Below, piece by piece: positions 42,600 through 52,643 of a DNA stretch of 64,000 bases. The notes under the pieces were generated by a model, which ran no database searches, had not been told where the DNA came from, and was given only the letters and a program-made list of their open reading frames with translations. Position numbers and translations under genes: made by a program. Every line of letters starts with the position of its first letter. Position 1 is the stretch's first letter. This stretch comes from Flavobacterium fontis (GTDB taxonomy: Bacteria > Bacteroidota > Bacteroidia > Flavobacteriales > Flavobacteriaceae), in NCBI RefSeq assembly GCF_900129405.1, contig NZ_FQVQ01000014.1:33770-97769 (forward strand), read 5' to 3'.

Positions 42600-42977
42600 T
42601 TAGCTTATTTTAGGGATTAGCCAAATGGAATAAAAACCATCGGAGATTGATGGTGTAGTATATAAAAAATTGATTTTTTCGAATGAAGGAAAGTTAAAGG
42701 CAGTCAGCTGAAAACTAATTTCGGGTACGAAGCTTACCGATGAAGTAGGGCAAGTTGATGAACAACCGCAACCGGAATGCCCGCATTTGCCGCCACAACC
42801 CTTGTTGTCTTTATCTTTTGTATTTTCATCAGCGCAACAGCTCTTTTTTTGTGTTTTATTGGATGAAATTTCTTTTTTGCAGGAACTCTTTTCTGAACCT
42901 TTACCACAAGCAAAAGCATTATTAGGCATGAGGAACATGCCTAGTAAAACTACAAGTATGATGTGGTATTTTTTCAT
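42600..42977 (-). CDS. Small Cys-rich secreted protein
   Basis: The protein has 125 residues from ATG 42977 (MKKYHIILVVLLGMFLMPNNAFA, a signal peptide); an upstream Met adds seven residues. The mature part has many Cys (SSCKKE, KSCCADE, GCGGKCGHSGCGCSSTC), likely to bind thiophilic metals. The C-terminus reads FYSIWLIPKIS. A related ending (FYGSIWQPPQIV) occurs in the protein at 51465-51797, so the two are probably one family (DUF6660-like). Function is unknown; periplasmic metal buffering is a guess. Confidence 0.7.
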   Translation of the reverse strand: MKKYHIILVVLLGMFLMPNNAFACGKGSEKSSCKKEISSNKTQKKSCCADENTKDKDNKGCGGKCGHSGCGCSSTCPTSSVSFVPEISFQLTAFNFPSFEKINFLYTTPSISDGFYSIWLIPKIS

Positions 42978-43036
42978 ATAAATATTAAAACAATACAAAA
43001 CTAACTAAAAATTATTGCTTTATGTTAAAATTGATG

Positions 43037-45028
43037 TTAAAATCTCATTCTCTGAATTCTAACTGCGTTTAAAATAGCTAACAAAGCTACTCCTACATCG
43101 GCAAAAACGGCTTCCCACATTGTGGCTAAACCACCTGCACCAAGTACTAAAACTATTGTTTTTACAGCAAATGCTAAAATAATATTTTGCCAAACAATTT
43201 TCTTGGTTTGTTTGCCAATATTGATAGCCATTGGAATTTTTGAAGGCATGTCATCTTGAATAACTACATCGGCAGTTTCGATTGTGGCATCACTTCCTAA
43301 ACCACCCATTGCTATTCCTACGTTACTTAACGCTACTACTGGTGCATCGTTTACACCATCGCCGACAAATGCTACCGTTTCATTTTTAGCAATGATTTCT
43401 TTAACTTTATTCACTTTGTCTTCGGGAAGTAAATCTCCAAAAGCATTTGTAATTCCGAGTGATTTTGCTACAAACTGCACTACGGTATTTTTATCGCCAC
43501 TTAACATTATGGTTTTTATACCTAGTGCTTTTAGTTTATCTATTGTGATTTGTGCATCTTCTTTAATGCTGTCGGCAATAGTTAGATAACCTACGAATTT
43601 TTTATCGTAAGCTACAGCAATTAAGGTATAAACGATACTGGTTGGATCAATATCATACGAAATAGAAAATTTATCCATTAGTTTGAAATTTCCAACCAAT
43701 AATTCATTTCCGTTTACTATGGCTTTAAGTCCGTGTCCTGAAATTTCTTCTACGTCTTTTAAAATAATGGTACTATCAATTTTTCCAACATATTGATGAA
43801 TGGCTGTTGCAACCGGATGTGTACTTTGACTTTCTAAGGCATTGACCAATTGCAGTATTTCGGTTTGATTAAAATCGGAATTAAAAACGACTTCTTGCAC
43901 TTTGAAAACACCTTCGGTCATTGTGCCTGTTTTGTCCATTACGACGTTTTGAATGGAAGCCATTACATCGAGGAAATTACTTCCTTTGAATAAAATTCCG
44001 TTTTTAGAAGCAGCTCCAATTCCGCCAAAATATCCTAACGGAATACTGATGACTAACGCACAAGGACACGAAATAACCAAGAACACTAATGCACGGTACA
44101 ACCAATCTCTAAATTGATAATCCGCTACAAAAAGCATTGGAACCACACAAATTAAGATGGCTAAAAGCACTACAATTGGTGTATAAATTTTGGCAAACTT
44201 GCGTATAAATAATTCGGTTGGTGCTTTTTTTGCTGTGGCATCTTGCACCATTTCGAGTATTTTGGATAGTTTGCTATCGGTGTAAGCGGTTGTTACTTTT
44301 ACTTGACAAACCGAATTTAGGTTTATCATTCCTGCTAAAACGGTTTCTCCTTTTGCTTTGGTATCGGGTTTGCTTTCTCCGGTAAGTGCTGCTGTATTAA
44401 ATGAAGCTGTATCGGAAAGTAATTCGCCATCTAAACCCAATTTTTCGCCTGCTTTGAGTTGGATAATATCTCCAATTTTAGCTGTTGCTGCTTTGATTGT
44501 TTTGGCTACATTATTTTCTAAAATAGTAACTTCATCTGGTCTTTGGTCGAGTAAGGATTTTATATTTGCTTTGGCTCTTTGAACTGCAAGTGTTTGAAAG
44601 ACTTCGCCAACAGCATAAAACAGCATCACGGCAACACCCTCTGGAAATTCTGCAATTGCAAAAGCTCCAATAGTTGCAATACTCATTAACAAAAATTCTG
44701 AAAATATCTCTCCTTTCTTTATAGCAACTAAAGCTTCTTTGATTACAGGAAAACCGACTGGTGCATAAGCAACAACATACCATATAGTTCGTACCCAACC
44801 TGTAAACCACGATTGTGGAAAGTAGTTATCGAAACCAATGGCAACCATCAACAAAACAAAACTTATGATTGCTGGAACAAACATTTGAAAGGTAGATTTA
44901 TCTTCGTTGGAATGGTTATGGTCGTGTACATCATCATCAGAATGATTATCGGGTTTTTTATTTATTTTTTCTTCTAATGTGCAACAAAGTTGTTTTCCTT
45001 GTGCATCGTATTTGTGTTGATGTTTCAT
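43037..45028 (-). CDS. Zn/Cd/Pb-type P1B ATPase (ZntA/CadA-like)
   Basis: This inner-membrane efflux ATPase has 663 residues. The N-terminus lacks an HMA domain. It has LCCTLEEK and a His/Asp-rich stretch (DNHSDDDVHDHNHSNED) that could bind Zn(II). The transport motif is CPCALVISIP with a glycine-rich follow-up GGIGAASKNGILFKG, characteristic of Zn/Cd/Pb pumps. TGES (ALTGESKPD), DKTGTMTEG and GDGVNDAPVVAL are intact. It sits between a DUF3703 gene and the Cys-rich protein gene, downstream of the czc-like genes, so it probably gives zinc, cadmium or cobalt resistance. Confidence 0.94.
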   Translation of the reverse strand: MKHQHKYDAQGKQLCCTLEEKINKKPDNHSDDDVHDHNHSNEDKSTFQMFVPAIISFVLLMVAIGFDNYFPQSWFTGWVRTIWYVVAYAPVGFPVIKEALVAIKKGEIFSEFLLMSIATIGAFAIAEFPEGVAVMLFYAVGEVFQTLAVQRAKANIKSLLDQRPDEVTILENNVAKTIKAATAKIGDIIQLKAGEKLGLDGELLSDTASFNTAALTGESKPDTKAKGETVLAGMINLNSVCQVKVTTAYTDSKLSKILEMVQDATAKKAPTELFIRKFAKIYTPIVVLLAILICVVPMLFVADYQFRDWLYRALVFLVISCPCALVISIPLGYFGGIGAASKNGILFKGSNFLDVMASIQNVVMDKTGTMTEGVFKVQEVVFNSDFNQTEILQLVNALESQSTHPVATAIHQYVGKIDSTIILKDVEEISGHGLKAIVNGNELLVGNFKLMDKFSISYDIDPTSIVYTLIAVAYDKKFVGYLTIADSIKEDAQITIDKLKALGIKTIMLSGDKNTVVQFVAKSLGITNAFGDLLPEDKVNKVKEIIAKNETVAFVGDGVNDAPVVALSNVGIAMGGLGSDATIETADVVIQDDMPSKIPMAINIGKQTKKIVWQNIILAFAVKTIVLVLGAGGLATMWEAVFADVGVALLAILNAVRIQRMRF

Positions 45029-45038
45029 AATTCAATTA

Positions 45039-45404
45039 TTAAGAATTTGAATTTATTATTTTTTGTATGTCTTTCGGAATTTCCATTGGTTTTAAAGGTG
45101 GCACGTTTGCACCACCAGTATTACCAACAGGAATATGTCCAACAAATGATTTTACACCACCTATCAATAATCTTGGTATTTGACCAATTACCTCATTTGT
45201 ACTTTTAATCTTAATACCAAATTGTAACATTTTCCAATGTACAAATGTATGCTCGCATGGATATTTTTGAGCTATTATATGTGCACGTTCCAAATGATGC
45301 CAAGCATTTTGAAAATCATTTAGTTGTAAATTATCCTTAACTAATTCTAACTCTTTTTGATAAAAAGGAATTAGCTTATTTGGCATTATCGTATTAAATT
45401 TCAT
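45039..45404 (-). CDS. DUF3703 protein
   Basis: The protein has 121 residues and is soluble. It has AWHHLERAHIIAQKYPCEHTFVHWKML and ending blocks LIGGVKSFVGHIPVGNTGGANVPPL, the pattern I know as DUF3703. That family is found beside heavy-metal efflux genes, as here (10 bases upstream of the Zn/Cd ATPase, 2 bases from an HMA gene). A second Met at residue 7 is an alternative start. Biochemical role unknown. Confidence 0.82.
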   Translation of the reverse strand: MKFNTIMPNKLIPFYQKELELVKDNLQLNDFQNAWHHLERAHIIAQKYPCEHTFVHWKMLQFGIKIKSTNEVIGQIPRLLIGGVKSFVGHIPVGNTGGANVPPLKPMEIPKDIQKIINSNS

Positions 45405-45406
45405 GA

Positions 45407-45763
45407 CTAAGCTTTACAACAACCATCTAAACTTTCATACGCTTTTGGATCTGCTTTTACTTCATCTGCATCATAACCTAATTTAGAGATACCTTCTTTA
45501 ATTGTTTGTAAAGTAGTTTTCTTTGAATTGTAATAGATTGTAAAAGTCATCGCTTTATCATCTAACTCATACATTTTTATTCCTTTTATTTTAAGCATTT
45601 CTGTTTTGAATTTTAAACCACACGTTTCACATTCTTTACAATGGTCGCAATGAAAGAAAGTTTTTATGACTGCTTTTTGAGTAGTTTTTTGTGCTGAAAC
45701 TAGATTTGTTGAAAAAAATACTATTGCTAAAAAAGCGATTGATTTTAAAATTGAATTTTTCAT
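45407..45763 (-). CDS. Secreted HMA-type metal-binding protein
   Basis: The protein has 118 residues. The signal peptide ends LVSAQ. The HMA-like domain has a Cys/His-enriched loop (FFHCDHCKECETCGLKF) in place of the simple CxxC, giving four Cys and a His in twelve residues. The end is LDGCCKA. It is probably a periplasmic metal carrier for the Czc-like pump, encoded 25 bases downstream of the adaptor gene. Confidence 0.85.
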   Translation of the reverse strand: MKNSILKSIAFLAIVFFSTNLVSAQKTTQKAVIKTFFHCDHCKECETCGLKFKTEMLKIKGIKMYELDDKAMTFTIYYNSKKTTLQTIKEGISKLGYDADEVKADPKAYESLDGCCKA

Positions 45764-45788
45764 GTTATTTATTTTAAATTATTATTTA

Positions 45789-47039
45789 TTAATGTTCGTG
45801 TTCGCCACCACCTTTTGATGTTGCCAGCAAGTAGAAAGCTCCTTTAATTACTATTTTTGCATTGGCAGGAATTTCTTCAACTAATTTTATTTCAGTATAT
45901 CCTAAATCGGTTGTTCCTGGTATTACTTCGATGGCTTTAAAGTGAATTTCGTTGTGTTCTTCCTCTTCGCCTTCAGCGTGCTCATTATGTGCTTCGCCCT
46001 CTTTGTGATTGTGTTCTTCTTCTTTTACTTTTGGAGTTTCTTCTTGGTGTTCTTCTTGAATGTAAATGTAATATTTGTCTCCATTTCTAACAATAGCATC
46101 TTTTGGCAAAGCTTGAACTGTTTGATTAGTAATGTTGATATTGGCGGCTACATACATGCCGGATATTAAATCCTTGGCATCACCTGGATTAATTTTAGCA
46201 TGAACTGCTACCGTTTTACTTTCGTTAGAAAATGATTTATTGATTCCAAATATTTTTCCTCTGATTGATTTATTGGATTGATTGGTCAATACAAAATCGA
46301 CTTCCTGACCTACAGAAATTTTACCTAAATCTTTTTCAAAAACATTCAAATCTAAGTGCATTTGGCTGTTATCGACCACTTCAAAAAGTGTCACTCCTGT
46401 TTCTGCAAAAGCTCCTTTGGTAATGCTAATTTTACCCACATAACCGCTTATAGGCGAAACAATAGGAATTAAAGAAGTGCTACCTTTTAAACTAACATTC
46501 AAAGCCTGCAGCTTGTTTTTTGCGGCTTGTGCTCTTGCTCTTTCAACTGCTAACTTTGACTTAACTTCTTGGAATGTTTTACGCGGATTTACATTTTCAT
46601 CACTCAACGTTTTTTGGCGGTTGTATTCTAATTGTAGGTATTCAATATTGGCAATTGCCGAATTATAATCTTCCTGCATTTCTGTAACTTCCAGATTTTG
46701 GATGGTTGCCAATGTTTTCCCTTTGGCCACATAAGTACCTTCTAACACATAAATATCTTTTACGACACCACCAATTAAGGTTGATATATTTGCCATATTC
46801 TGAGGTGGAACAGCAGTATATCCGTTTGCTTTGATTACCGTATTGAGGTTTTTCATTACGATAGTTCCTGTTTCTATACCAATGGTTTTGAATTGCGCTT
46901 CTGTTAGTGCTACTTCGGTTTCCGATTTTTCTTCTTCGTGTGTTTCTTCGGTTTTCTTTTCGCCGCAAGAAGTAAAAAGTATTAAGACAAGAGTATTAAG
47001 TATTAAGAAAAACTTCGATTTTGATTTTATATTTTTCAT
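45789..47039 (-). CDS. czcB: RND efflux periplasmic adaptor (CzcB-like)
   Basis: The protein has 416 residues with a lipobox (LFTSC). It has the adaptor core (TVIKANGYTAVPPQNMANIS, the hairpin AIANIEYLQLEYNRQKTLSD and the barrel region GKIFGINKSFSNESKTVAVH). Near the C-terminus a His/Glu-rich insert (EEHNHKEGEAHNEHAEGEEE) fits Zn, Co or Cd binding. It lies 11 bases downstream of the czcA-tolC gene and should connect that pump to its outer-membrane channel. Confidence 0.92.
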   Translation of the reverse strand: MKNIKSKSKFFLILNTLVLILFTSCGEKKTEETHEEEKSETEVALTEAQFKTIGIETGTIVMKNLNTVIKANGYTAVPPQNMANISTLIGGVVKDIYVLEGTYVAKGKTLATIQNLEVTEMQEDYNSAIANIEYLQLEYNRQKTLSDENVNPRKTFQEVKSKLAVERARAQAAKNKLQALNVSLKGSTSLIPIVSPISGYVGKISITKGAFAETGVTLFEVVDNSQMHLDLNVFEKDLGKISVGQEVDFVLTNQSNKSIRGKIFGINKSFSNESKTVAVHAKINPGDAKDLISGMYVAANINITNQTVQALPKDAIVRNGDKYYIYIQEEHQEETPKVKEEEHNHKEGEAHNEHAEGEEEEHNEIHFKAIEVIPGTTDLGYTEIKLVEEIPANAKIVIKGAFYLLATSKGGGEHEH

Positions 47040-47050
47040 ATTATTGAATA

Positions 47051-50000
47051 TTAATTATTGTTGAAAGATGGAAATTGCAATTGAATAGCACTTTGATTAT
47101 AGGTATTAACAGCTTCTGCGTTTTGCTTTTTAATATCAATGGCTTGGTTTAAAAAACTGATGTAAGTCCAATAACTCATATCGCCATTGGCGTAGCTCTT
47201 TTGTGCCGTTGTAATAATTTGGTCTGCATATTGCAATCCTTCGTTTTGGTAATACGCCACTGCTTTTTTCTGCTTTTCAAACTCGTTTTGTAGTTCCTCT
47301 TTTTGTAGTTTTAAAGTCAGTTTGCTTTTATCCAATTCTAATTGCGATTGCGAAATACTTATCTGCGAAGCTTTCGCTTTAGCGGTATTTGCTCCACCAA
47401 ATAAAGGAATTTGTACACCAGCAGTAAATCCTTGAAAATACGATTTTGTTTCAATGGTTTGCCCGAAATAACCTAATCCTAGCCTCGGTGTACGCATTGC
47501 TTTGAATGTATTAGCTTCTTTTTGATAGACTGTAATTTGCTGTGTGTAATAGTCGTTTACCAATCCTTCCACTTTAGCATTATTCACATCAGTTGGGTTT
47601 GCATATTTCAGTGGCGTTGTAGCATCTGGAATTATATTTTCATCGGTTTGAATGAAGTATTGTAATTGCTTTTGATATACAACCAAATCATATTCTAATT
47701 GTGCTTTTTGGGTTTCGATTTCCTTTACTTTAGCTTTGGCACTTATGACTTCAATATTACCACTTTCGCCTGTTTGAAAACGAAGCTCTGCATTTTTAAG
47801 GAATTTGGAATAAATGTCGAACAATTCAGTATTCAGTTTTTGAATGGAAACACCGTATAAATATTGATAATACGCAAGTGTTACCGCTTTTTCGATTTCA
47901 TATTCGGTTAATGCTTTTCGCTTTTCAGCCAATTTTGCTAATTCTTCTTGTAATTGTCTATTGGCTTTTGTGATTTTACCAATAGGAAAGTACTGTTGAA
48001 TGGAAACATTATGGTCGTAATCAACATTGTTGAATTGTCCGCCTTGGTATTGTACTTGCAAAGGATCTACTTGAAATGCAGTTTTTTTGAGGACGGTTTG
48101 TTTTTCAATTTCCTTGTCGGCAATTTTTAAATCGATGTTATTTGCTTTTGCTTTTTCAATGGCTTTTTCTAGCGTTATGGTTTGGCTATTTTGAGCAAAT
48201 GAAAAGCTACTTATTAATAAAACTATTAGTGTTACAATTGGATTTGACATTTTTTTTCTTCTTTTAATTCCCTTTTCAAAGAGTAAATACAAAATTGGTA
48301 AAACGATTAAGGTTAGTAATGTAGCCGAAACCAATCCGCCAATTACTACAGTTGCTAATGGTTTTTGAACTTCGGCTCCGCCACTTGTTGACAATGCCAT
48401 TGGTAAAAACCCAAGTGAAGCTACCGCAGCAGTCATTAATACCGGTCTAAGTCTGGTTTTTGTTCCGATTAAGACACGTTGCATTGGGTCGGTTATTCCT
48501 TCCGTTTTAAGTTGGTTAAAATAAGATATTAGCACAATTCCGTTTAAAACAGCAATTCCGAATAAAGCAATAAAACCAATTCCTGCCGAAATACTAAACG
48601 GCATTCCGCGTAACCATAGAGCAAAAACACCACCAATTGCTGATAATGGAATGGCTGTGAAAATCAGTAATGATTGCTTCATACTGTTGAAGGTAAAAAA
48701 CAATAAAACCAAAATAAGTCCTAAAGCAATTGGTAAAGCTACCGAAAGGCGTTTATTGGCTTCCACTAGATTTTCAAATTGTCCACCATACGTAACATAA
48801 TATCCTGCTGGAAGTTTGAAATTGGTGTCTAACTTTTGTTGAATTTCCTCAACAACACTTTTTATATCACGACCACGAACATTTAGACCAACTGTAATTC
48901 TTCGCTTTCCATCTTGACGAGATACTTGTACAGGCCCTTGTTCGTAACTGATGGTTGCTACTTGGGAAAGGGGTACTTGTTGACCGTTTGGCAATGGAAT
49001 AAATAAATTACTCACATCGGTTATATCACTTCTATTAGCCTCATTCATACGAACCACTACATCAAATCGTTTGCTCTCTTCATAGATTTTACCGGCGCTT
49101 TCTCCGGCAAATGAGGAACGAATTATTTGATTGATATCGACAATATTCAAACCGTATAAGGCTATTTTATTGTAATCGTATTTGACTGTGATTTGCGGCA
49201 GACCTACAACTTTATCAGCTTTTAAGTCACCAACACCTTCAATTTTACTAACTTTTGAAATCAATTCTTTGGCTTTTGTATCTAAAATCTCTAAATCATC
49301 ACCAAAAATCTTAATGGCTATATCGCTTCGGCTTCCTGTCATTAACTCGTTAAAGCGCATTTGAATAGGCTGTGATATTTCGATATTCGCTCCTGGAATA
49401 ACTTCCATTTCTTCTTTCATCAAATTGGCTAAATCTTCCCAATTATCGGCAGAAGTCCATTCGCTTTTGTCTTTCAGTACAATAATAAAATCGCCACTCT
49501 CAATTGGCATTGGATCGGTTGGAATTTCTCCACTTCCGATTTTTGTTACAATGGTTTTTATTTCAGGGAATTTTGCTTTTAGGATTTTCTCATATTTAGT
49601 AGTTGTTTCTACCATTTGTGTTAATGAGCTTCCGGTCATAATGGTAACATTAATGGCTAAATCACCTTCTTCAATGGTTGGAATAAATTCGCCTCCCATA
49701 TTTTGAAAAGTTATAAGTGCCAAAGCAAACAACCCTAATGAAATAGCCAAAACTGTTTTTTTTAATCGTAATGCTTTTTCTAAAAATGGTGCATATATTT
49801 TCTCGAACCATGCCATCATTCTATCGCTAAAGTTTGGCTTATGCTCTGTGTTCTTGGATAAAAACATTGCACTCATCATTGGAACATACGTCAGTGATAA
49901 AACAAATGCTGCGATTACTGCAAAGCCTACCGTCATTGCCATAGGTTTGAACATTTTACCTTCAGTACCAACTAATGCTAAAATTGGTAGGTATACAATT

Positions 50001-51367
50001 AAGATTATGATTTCTCCAAAAGCTGCACTGTTACGGATTTTAGAAGCTGATTTATATACTTCACTGTCCATTTCAGTTTGGGTTAAATTATTTTGTCGTT
50101 TGAGTTTTTGCAAATGGTGCATTGTGGCTTCAACAATGATTACAGCACCATCGACAATAATTCCGAAGTCGATTGCTCCTAAACTCATTAAGTTACCACT
50201 TACGCCAAAATAATTCATTAGAATTACCGCAAAAAGCATAGATAATGGAATTACAGAAGCAACTATTAAACCTGCACGAAGATTACCAAGAAATAAAATC
50301 AAGACAAAAATTACTATTAATGCGCCTTCGAGTAGGTTTTTAGTAACTGTTCCGATTGCATTATCAACTAATTTTCCTCTATCAATAAAAGCTTCAGCAA
50401 CAACACCTTCGGGAAGTGTTTTATTGATTTGCTCCATTTTCTCTTTTACTCTTTCGTTTACCGCTTTTGAATTTTCACCTTTTAGCATCAATGCCATACC
50501 ACAAACGATTTCCCCTTTACCATCTTTTGTGGAAGCTCCATAACGCAATGCAATGCCTTCTCTAACGGTTGCCACATCCCTGACTAAAACCGGTGCCCCG
50601 TTTCTGTTTTTAATGACAACTTTTTCTAAATCTTTATTTCCTGTTGCCATACCGACACCGCGGATGAAATAGGCATATTGGTCTTTTTCGATGTAAGCTC
50701 CTCCTGTATTTTGATTGTTTTTTTCGAGTGCTTCAAAAATTTCAGTAATGGTTACTCCAAGACTGTTAAGCGTATTTGGGTTTACTGCGATTTCATATTG
50801 TTTCAATTTCCCACCCCAAGTACTCACTTCGGCAACGCCTTCAACACCTTGAAGCTGAGGAACAATAATCCAATCCTGAATGGTTCTTAACTTGATGGCG
50901 TCGTATTTATCTTCATACCCTTTTTTGGCAAAGACATCGTATTGGTAAATTTCCCCAAGACCTGTTGAAATTGGACCTAACTCTGGTGTACCTGCATAAG
51001 CTGGTATATTTTCTTCGGCTTGCTTTAAACGTTGGAAAATTTGCTCTCTTGCCCAATAGATATCGACATCATCTTTGAAAACAACTGTAACTACCGAAAG
51101 TCCGAAACGAGAGATACTACGAAGTTCAATTACTTTGGGGATTGTTTTTACGGATTGTTCTAAAGGATACGTGATTAATTGTTCTACTTCCTGACTGGCA
51201 AGAGTTGGAGCAGTAGTAATGATTTGCACTTGGTTATTGGTTACATCAGGTAACGCATCAAGCGGTAATTGTTTTATAGAGTAGCTACCAAAAGCTATTA
51301 GAACCAAAGTAAATAAAAGTATTATAAACTTGTTCTTTATACTGAACTGTATGATTTTGTCTAACAT
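47051..51367 (-). CDS. czcA: Heavy-metal RND pump fused to a TolC-family channel (CzcA-CzcC fusion)
   Basis: The frame encodes 1,438 residues. Residues 1-~1,035 are a complete CzcA/CusA-type pump: porter halves, twelve membrane helices, and the proton-relay motif LGAIDFGIIVDGAVIIVE in helix 4 with acidic residues. The final helix (LIVLPILYLLFEKGI) is followed by KRRKK. At Met1040 (ATG at 48250) a signal-peptide-like stretch begins (MSNPIVTLIVLLISSFSFAQ), then a TolC-family protein (about 400 residues with coiled-coil repeats). So an inner-membrane pump and an outer-membrane channel share one frame. The channel may be released by signal peptidase after FSFA or made from an internal start. Confidence 0.93.
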   Translation of the reverse strand: MLDKIIQFSIKNKFIILLFTLVLIAFGSYSIKQLPLDALPDVTNNQVQIITTAPTLASQEVEQLITYPLEQSVKTIPKVIELRSISRFGLSVVTVVFKDDVDIYWAREQIFQRLKQAEENIPAYAGTPELGPISTGLGEIYQYDVFAKKGYEDKYDAIKLRTIQDWIIVPQLQGVEGVAEVSTWGGKLKQYEIAVNPNTLNSLGVTITEIFEALEKNNQNTGGAYIEKDQYAYFIRGVGMATGNKDLEKVVIKNRNGAPVLVRDVATVREGIALRYGASTKDGKGEIVCGMALMLKGENSKAVNERVKEKMEQINKTLPEGVVAEAFIDRGKLVDNAIGTVTKNLLEGALIVIFVLILFLGNLRAGLIVASVIPLSMLFAVILMNYFGVSGNLMSLGAIDFGIIVDGAVIIVEATMHHLQKLKRQNNLTQTEMDSEVYKSASKIRNSAAFGEIIILIVYLPILALVGTEGKMFKPMAMTVGFAVIAAFVLSLTYVPMMSAMFLSKNTEHKPNFSDRMMAWFEKIYAPFLEKALRLKKTVLAISLGLFALALITFQNMGGEFIPTIEEGDLAINVTIMTGSSLTQMVETTTKYEKILKAKFPEIKTIVTKIGSGEIPTDPMPIESGDFIIVLKDKSEWTSADNWEDLANLMKEEMEVIPGANIEISQPIQMRFNELMTGSRSDIAIKIFGDDLEILDTKAKELISKVSKIEGVGDLKADKVVGLPQITVKYDYNKIALYGLNIVDINQIIRSSFAGESAGKIYEESKRFDVVVRMNEANRSDITDVSNLFIPLPNGQQVPLSQVATISYEQGPVQVSRQDGKRRITVGLNVRGRDIKSVVEEIQQKLDTNFKLPAGYYVTYGGQFENLVEANKRLSVALPIALGLILVLLFFTFNSMKQSLLIFTAIPLSAIGGVFALWLRGMPFSISAGIGFIALFGIAVLNGIVLISYFNQLKTEGITDPMQRVLIGTKTRLRPVLMTAAVASLGFLPMALSTSGGAEVQKPLATVVIGGLVSATLLTLIVLPILYLLFEKGIKRRKKMSNPIVTLIVLLISSFSFAQNSQTITLEKAIEKAKANNIDLKIADKEIEKQTVLKKTAFQVDPLQVQYQGGQFNNVDYDHNVSIQQYFPIGKITKANRQLQEELAKLAEKRKALTEYEIEKAVTLAYYQYLYGVSIQKLNTELFDIYSKFLKNAELRFQTGESGNIEVISAKAKVKEIETQKAQLEYDLVVYQKQLQYFIQTDENIIPDATTPLKYANPTDVNNAKVEGLVNDYYTQQITVYQKEANTFKAMRTPRLGLGYFGQTIETKSYFQGFTAGVQIPLFGGANTAKAKASQISISQSQLELDKSKLTLKLQKEELQNEFEKQKKAVAYYQNEGLQYADQIITTAQKSYANGDMSYWTYISFLNQAIDIKKQNAEAVNTYNQSAIQLQFPSFNNN

Positions 51368-51464
51368 TGAAAATATTATAATGAATTAGAAAATTAGCAA
51401 AACTGCTTTTGCTATTATTTGTGAAAAGGTCACAACTTTCTAACCCGAAATTACTCGGGCATCG

Positions 51465-51797
51465 TTATACTATTTGAGGTGGTTGCCAGATACTTCCGTA
51501 GAAATTGGAAGTGAATTTAGAAGTGTACGAAGGTAACTGTGTTTTAATATTTTTGGAAACTACTGCAAAATTTACAGTTAAAATCTTAAAATAACTTACT
51601 ATTTGAGAACCACAACAATTACAACTGCAAAAAGGAGAACATAAATCCTTTTCTTTATCGTGGTCATGGGATTTCTCATCGTGATTAGCTGAAACCTCTG
51701 CAGCTTTGTGTGCTGCACTACTGACTTCCATATCTGCACAAGGCAAACAAGATAGTGCCACTAGATAGATTGATAATATGTAGTTTAAGAGTTTCAC
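51465..51797 (-). CDS. Small Cys/His-rich secreted protein (DUF6660-like)
   Basis: The protein has 110 residues with a signal peptide (about 1-20, LSCLPCAD). A His/Asp/Glu stretch (NHDEKSHDHDKEKD) is followed by a Cys cluster (LCSPFCSCNCCGSQ) and a C-terminus FYGSIWQPPQIV that resembles the protein at 42600-42977. It heads the czc-like gene run. It may bind metal in the periplasm or on the surface. Confidence 0.72.
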   Translation of the reverse strand: MKLLNYILSIYLVALSCLPCADMEVSSAAHKAAEVSANHDEKSHDHDKEKDLCSPFCSCNCCGSQIVSYFKILTVNFAVVSKNIKTQLPSYTSKFTSNFYGSIWQPPQIV

Positions 51798-51983
51798 GAT
51801 TGTAAAAATAGTTAATTTTTATTAAGTACTATAAAAATTGTATTCGTTTGTCAATCTTATTTCTTTTGATGATTTTGTTTAAGATTTTTTAACTTTTTGG
51901 TAACTTATCACCGCATAAAGGATTAATTAAATTTACTCATCTTTTAAAATCCGTAAGTTTTTAGTTTTCAAAGAAATGATAGG

Positions 51984-52643
51984 TTAGCGTTTGTCTTTTG
52001 AGGTTGTTGGAAAACTGATGAGGTTGAACATATTTCTCATTCGGGATCGAAGACGGTTACCATAATGCTTTTCAATTTCAGATGCTGATAGATTGGTTGT
52101 TAAATGCGTTATGGATTTGTTATATATAAACTCTTCATACCTGCTGATTAGGATTTCGGCCATTACGTTGCAATCGTTACCAAAGTGTTTGATTTGTTGT
52201 TCGGCACCAAGGTCATCGAAGCAATAACCGGTTAATCGGGTTTGGTTGTTTGCCTTTTTTGTATAAGGTTCTAGTGCTTGATAGCCGTGTTTGGCAAATT
52301 CGAAAGCAACTTCCCGGCAAGTTTTGATTTTATAATCGGATGCTTGAAACGCAAAAGGTCTAATGAGGTGCATAATGGATGTTTTGCCGCAACCAATTGG
52401 ACCGGACAACAAAATACCTTTTGATAAATCAATTTGGAGTTTTTGGGCCTCGCTTTGGTCTTTGATCATATAAATTAAAAGCTTGTAGAATGTTGGACAA
52501 TCGTCTTGGTTAATTTTAAACGATTTTCCGTACTGTGCTTTTCCGTGATACTCGATGTAATCTAAGCATCGATTGAAATCATATACTTTGTCGTTATCTT
52601 CAACCGTAAAAGTATCTGTGATGTATTTACAGTGGTTCGCCAT
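51984..52643 (-). CDS. P-loop ATPase of the mobile element (DnaC/IstB-like)
   Basis: The protein has 219 residues. Walker A is GPIGCGKTS, and Walker B lies near CFDDLGAEQQIKHFG; a later arginine-rich region (NRLRSRMRNMFNLI) suits an AAA+ helicase-loader or IstB-like ATPase. Such proteins in Bacteroidota elements help replication or mobilisation. The start overlaps the end of the upstream gene by 17 bases, suggesting coupled translation of the pair. Confidence 0.8.
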   Translation of the reverse strand: MANHCKYITDTFTVEDNDKVYDFNRCLDYIEYHGKAQYGKSFKINQDDCPTFYKLLIYMIKDQSEAQKLQIDLSKGILLSGPIGCGKTSIMHLIRPFAFQASDYKIKTCREVAFEFAKHGYQALEPYTKKANNQTRLTGYCFDDLGAEQQIKHFGNDCNVMAEILISRYEEFIYNKSITHLTTNLSASEIEKHYGNRLRSRMRNMFNLISFPTTSKDKR

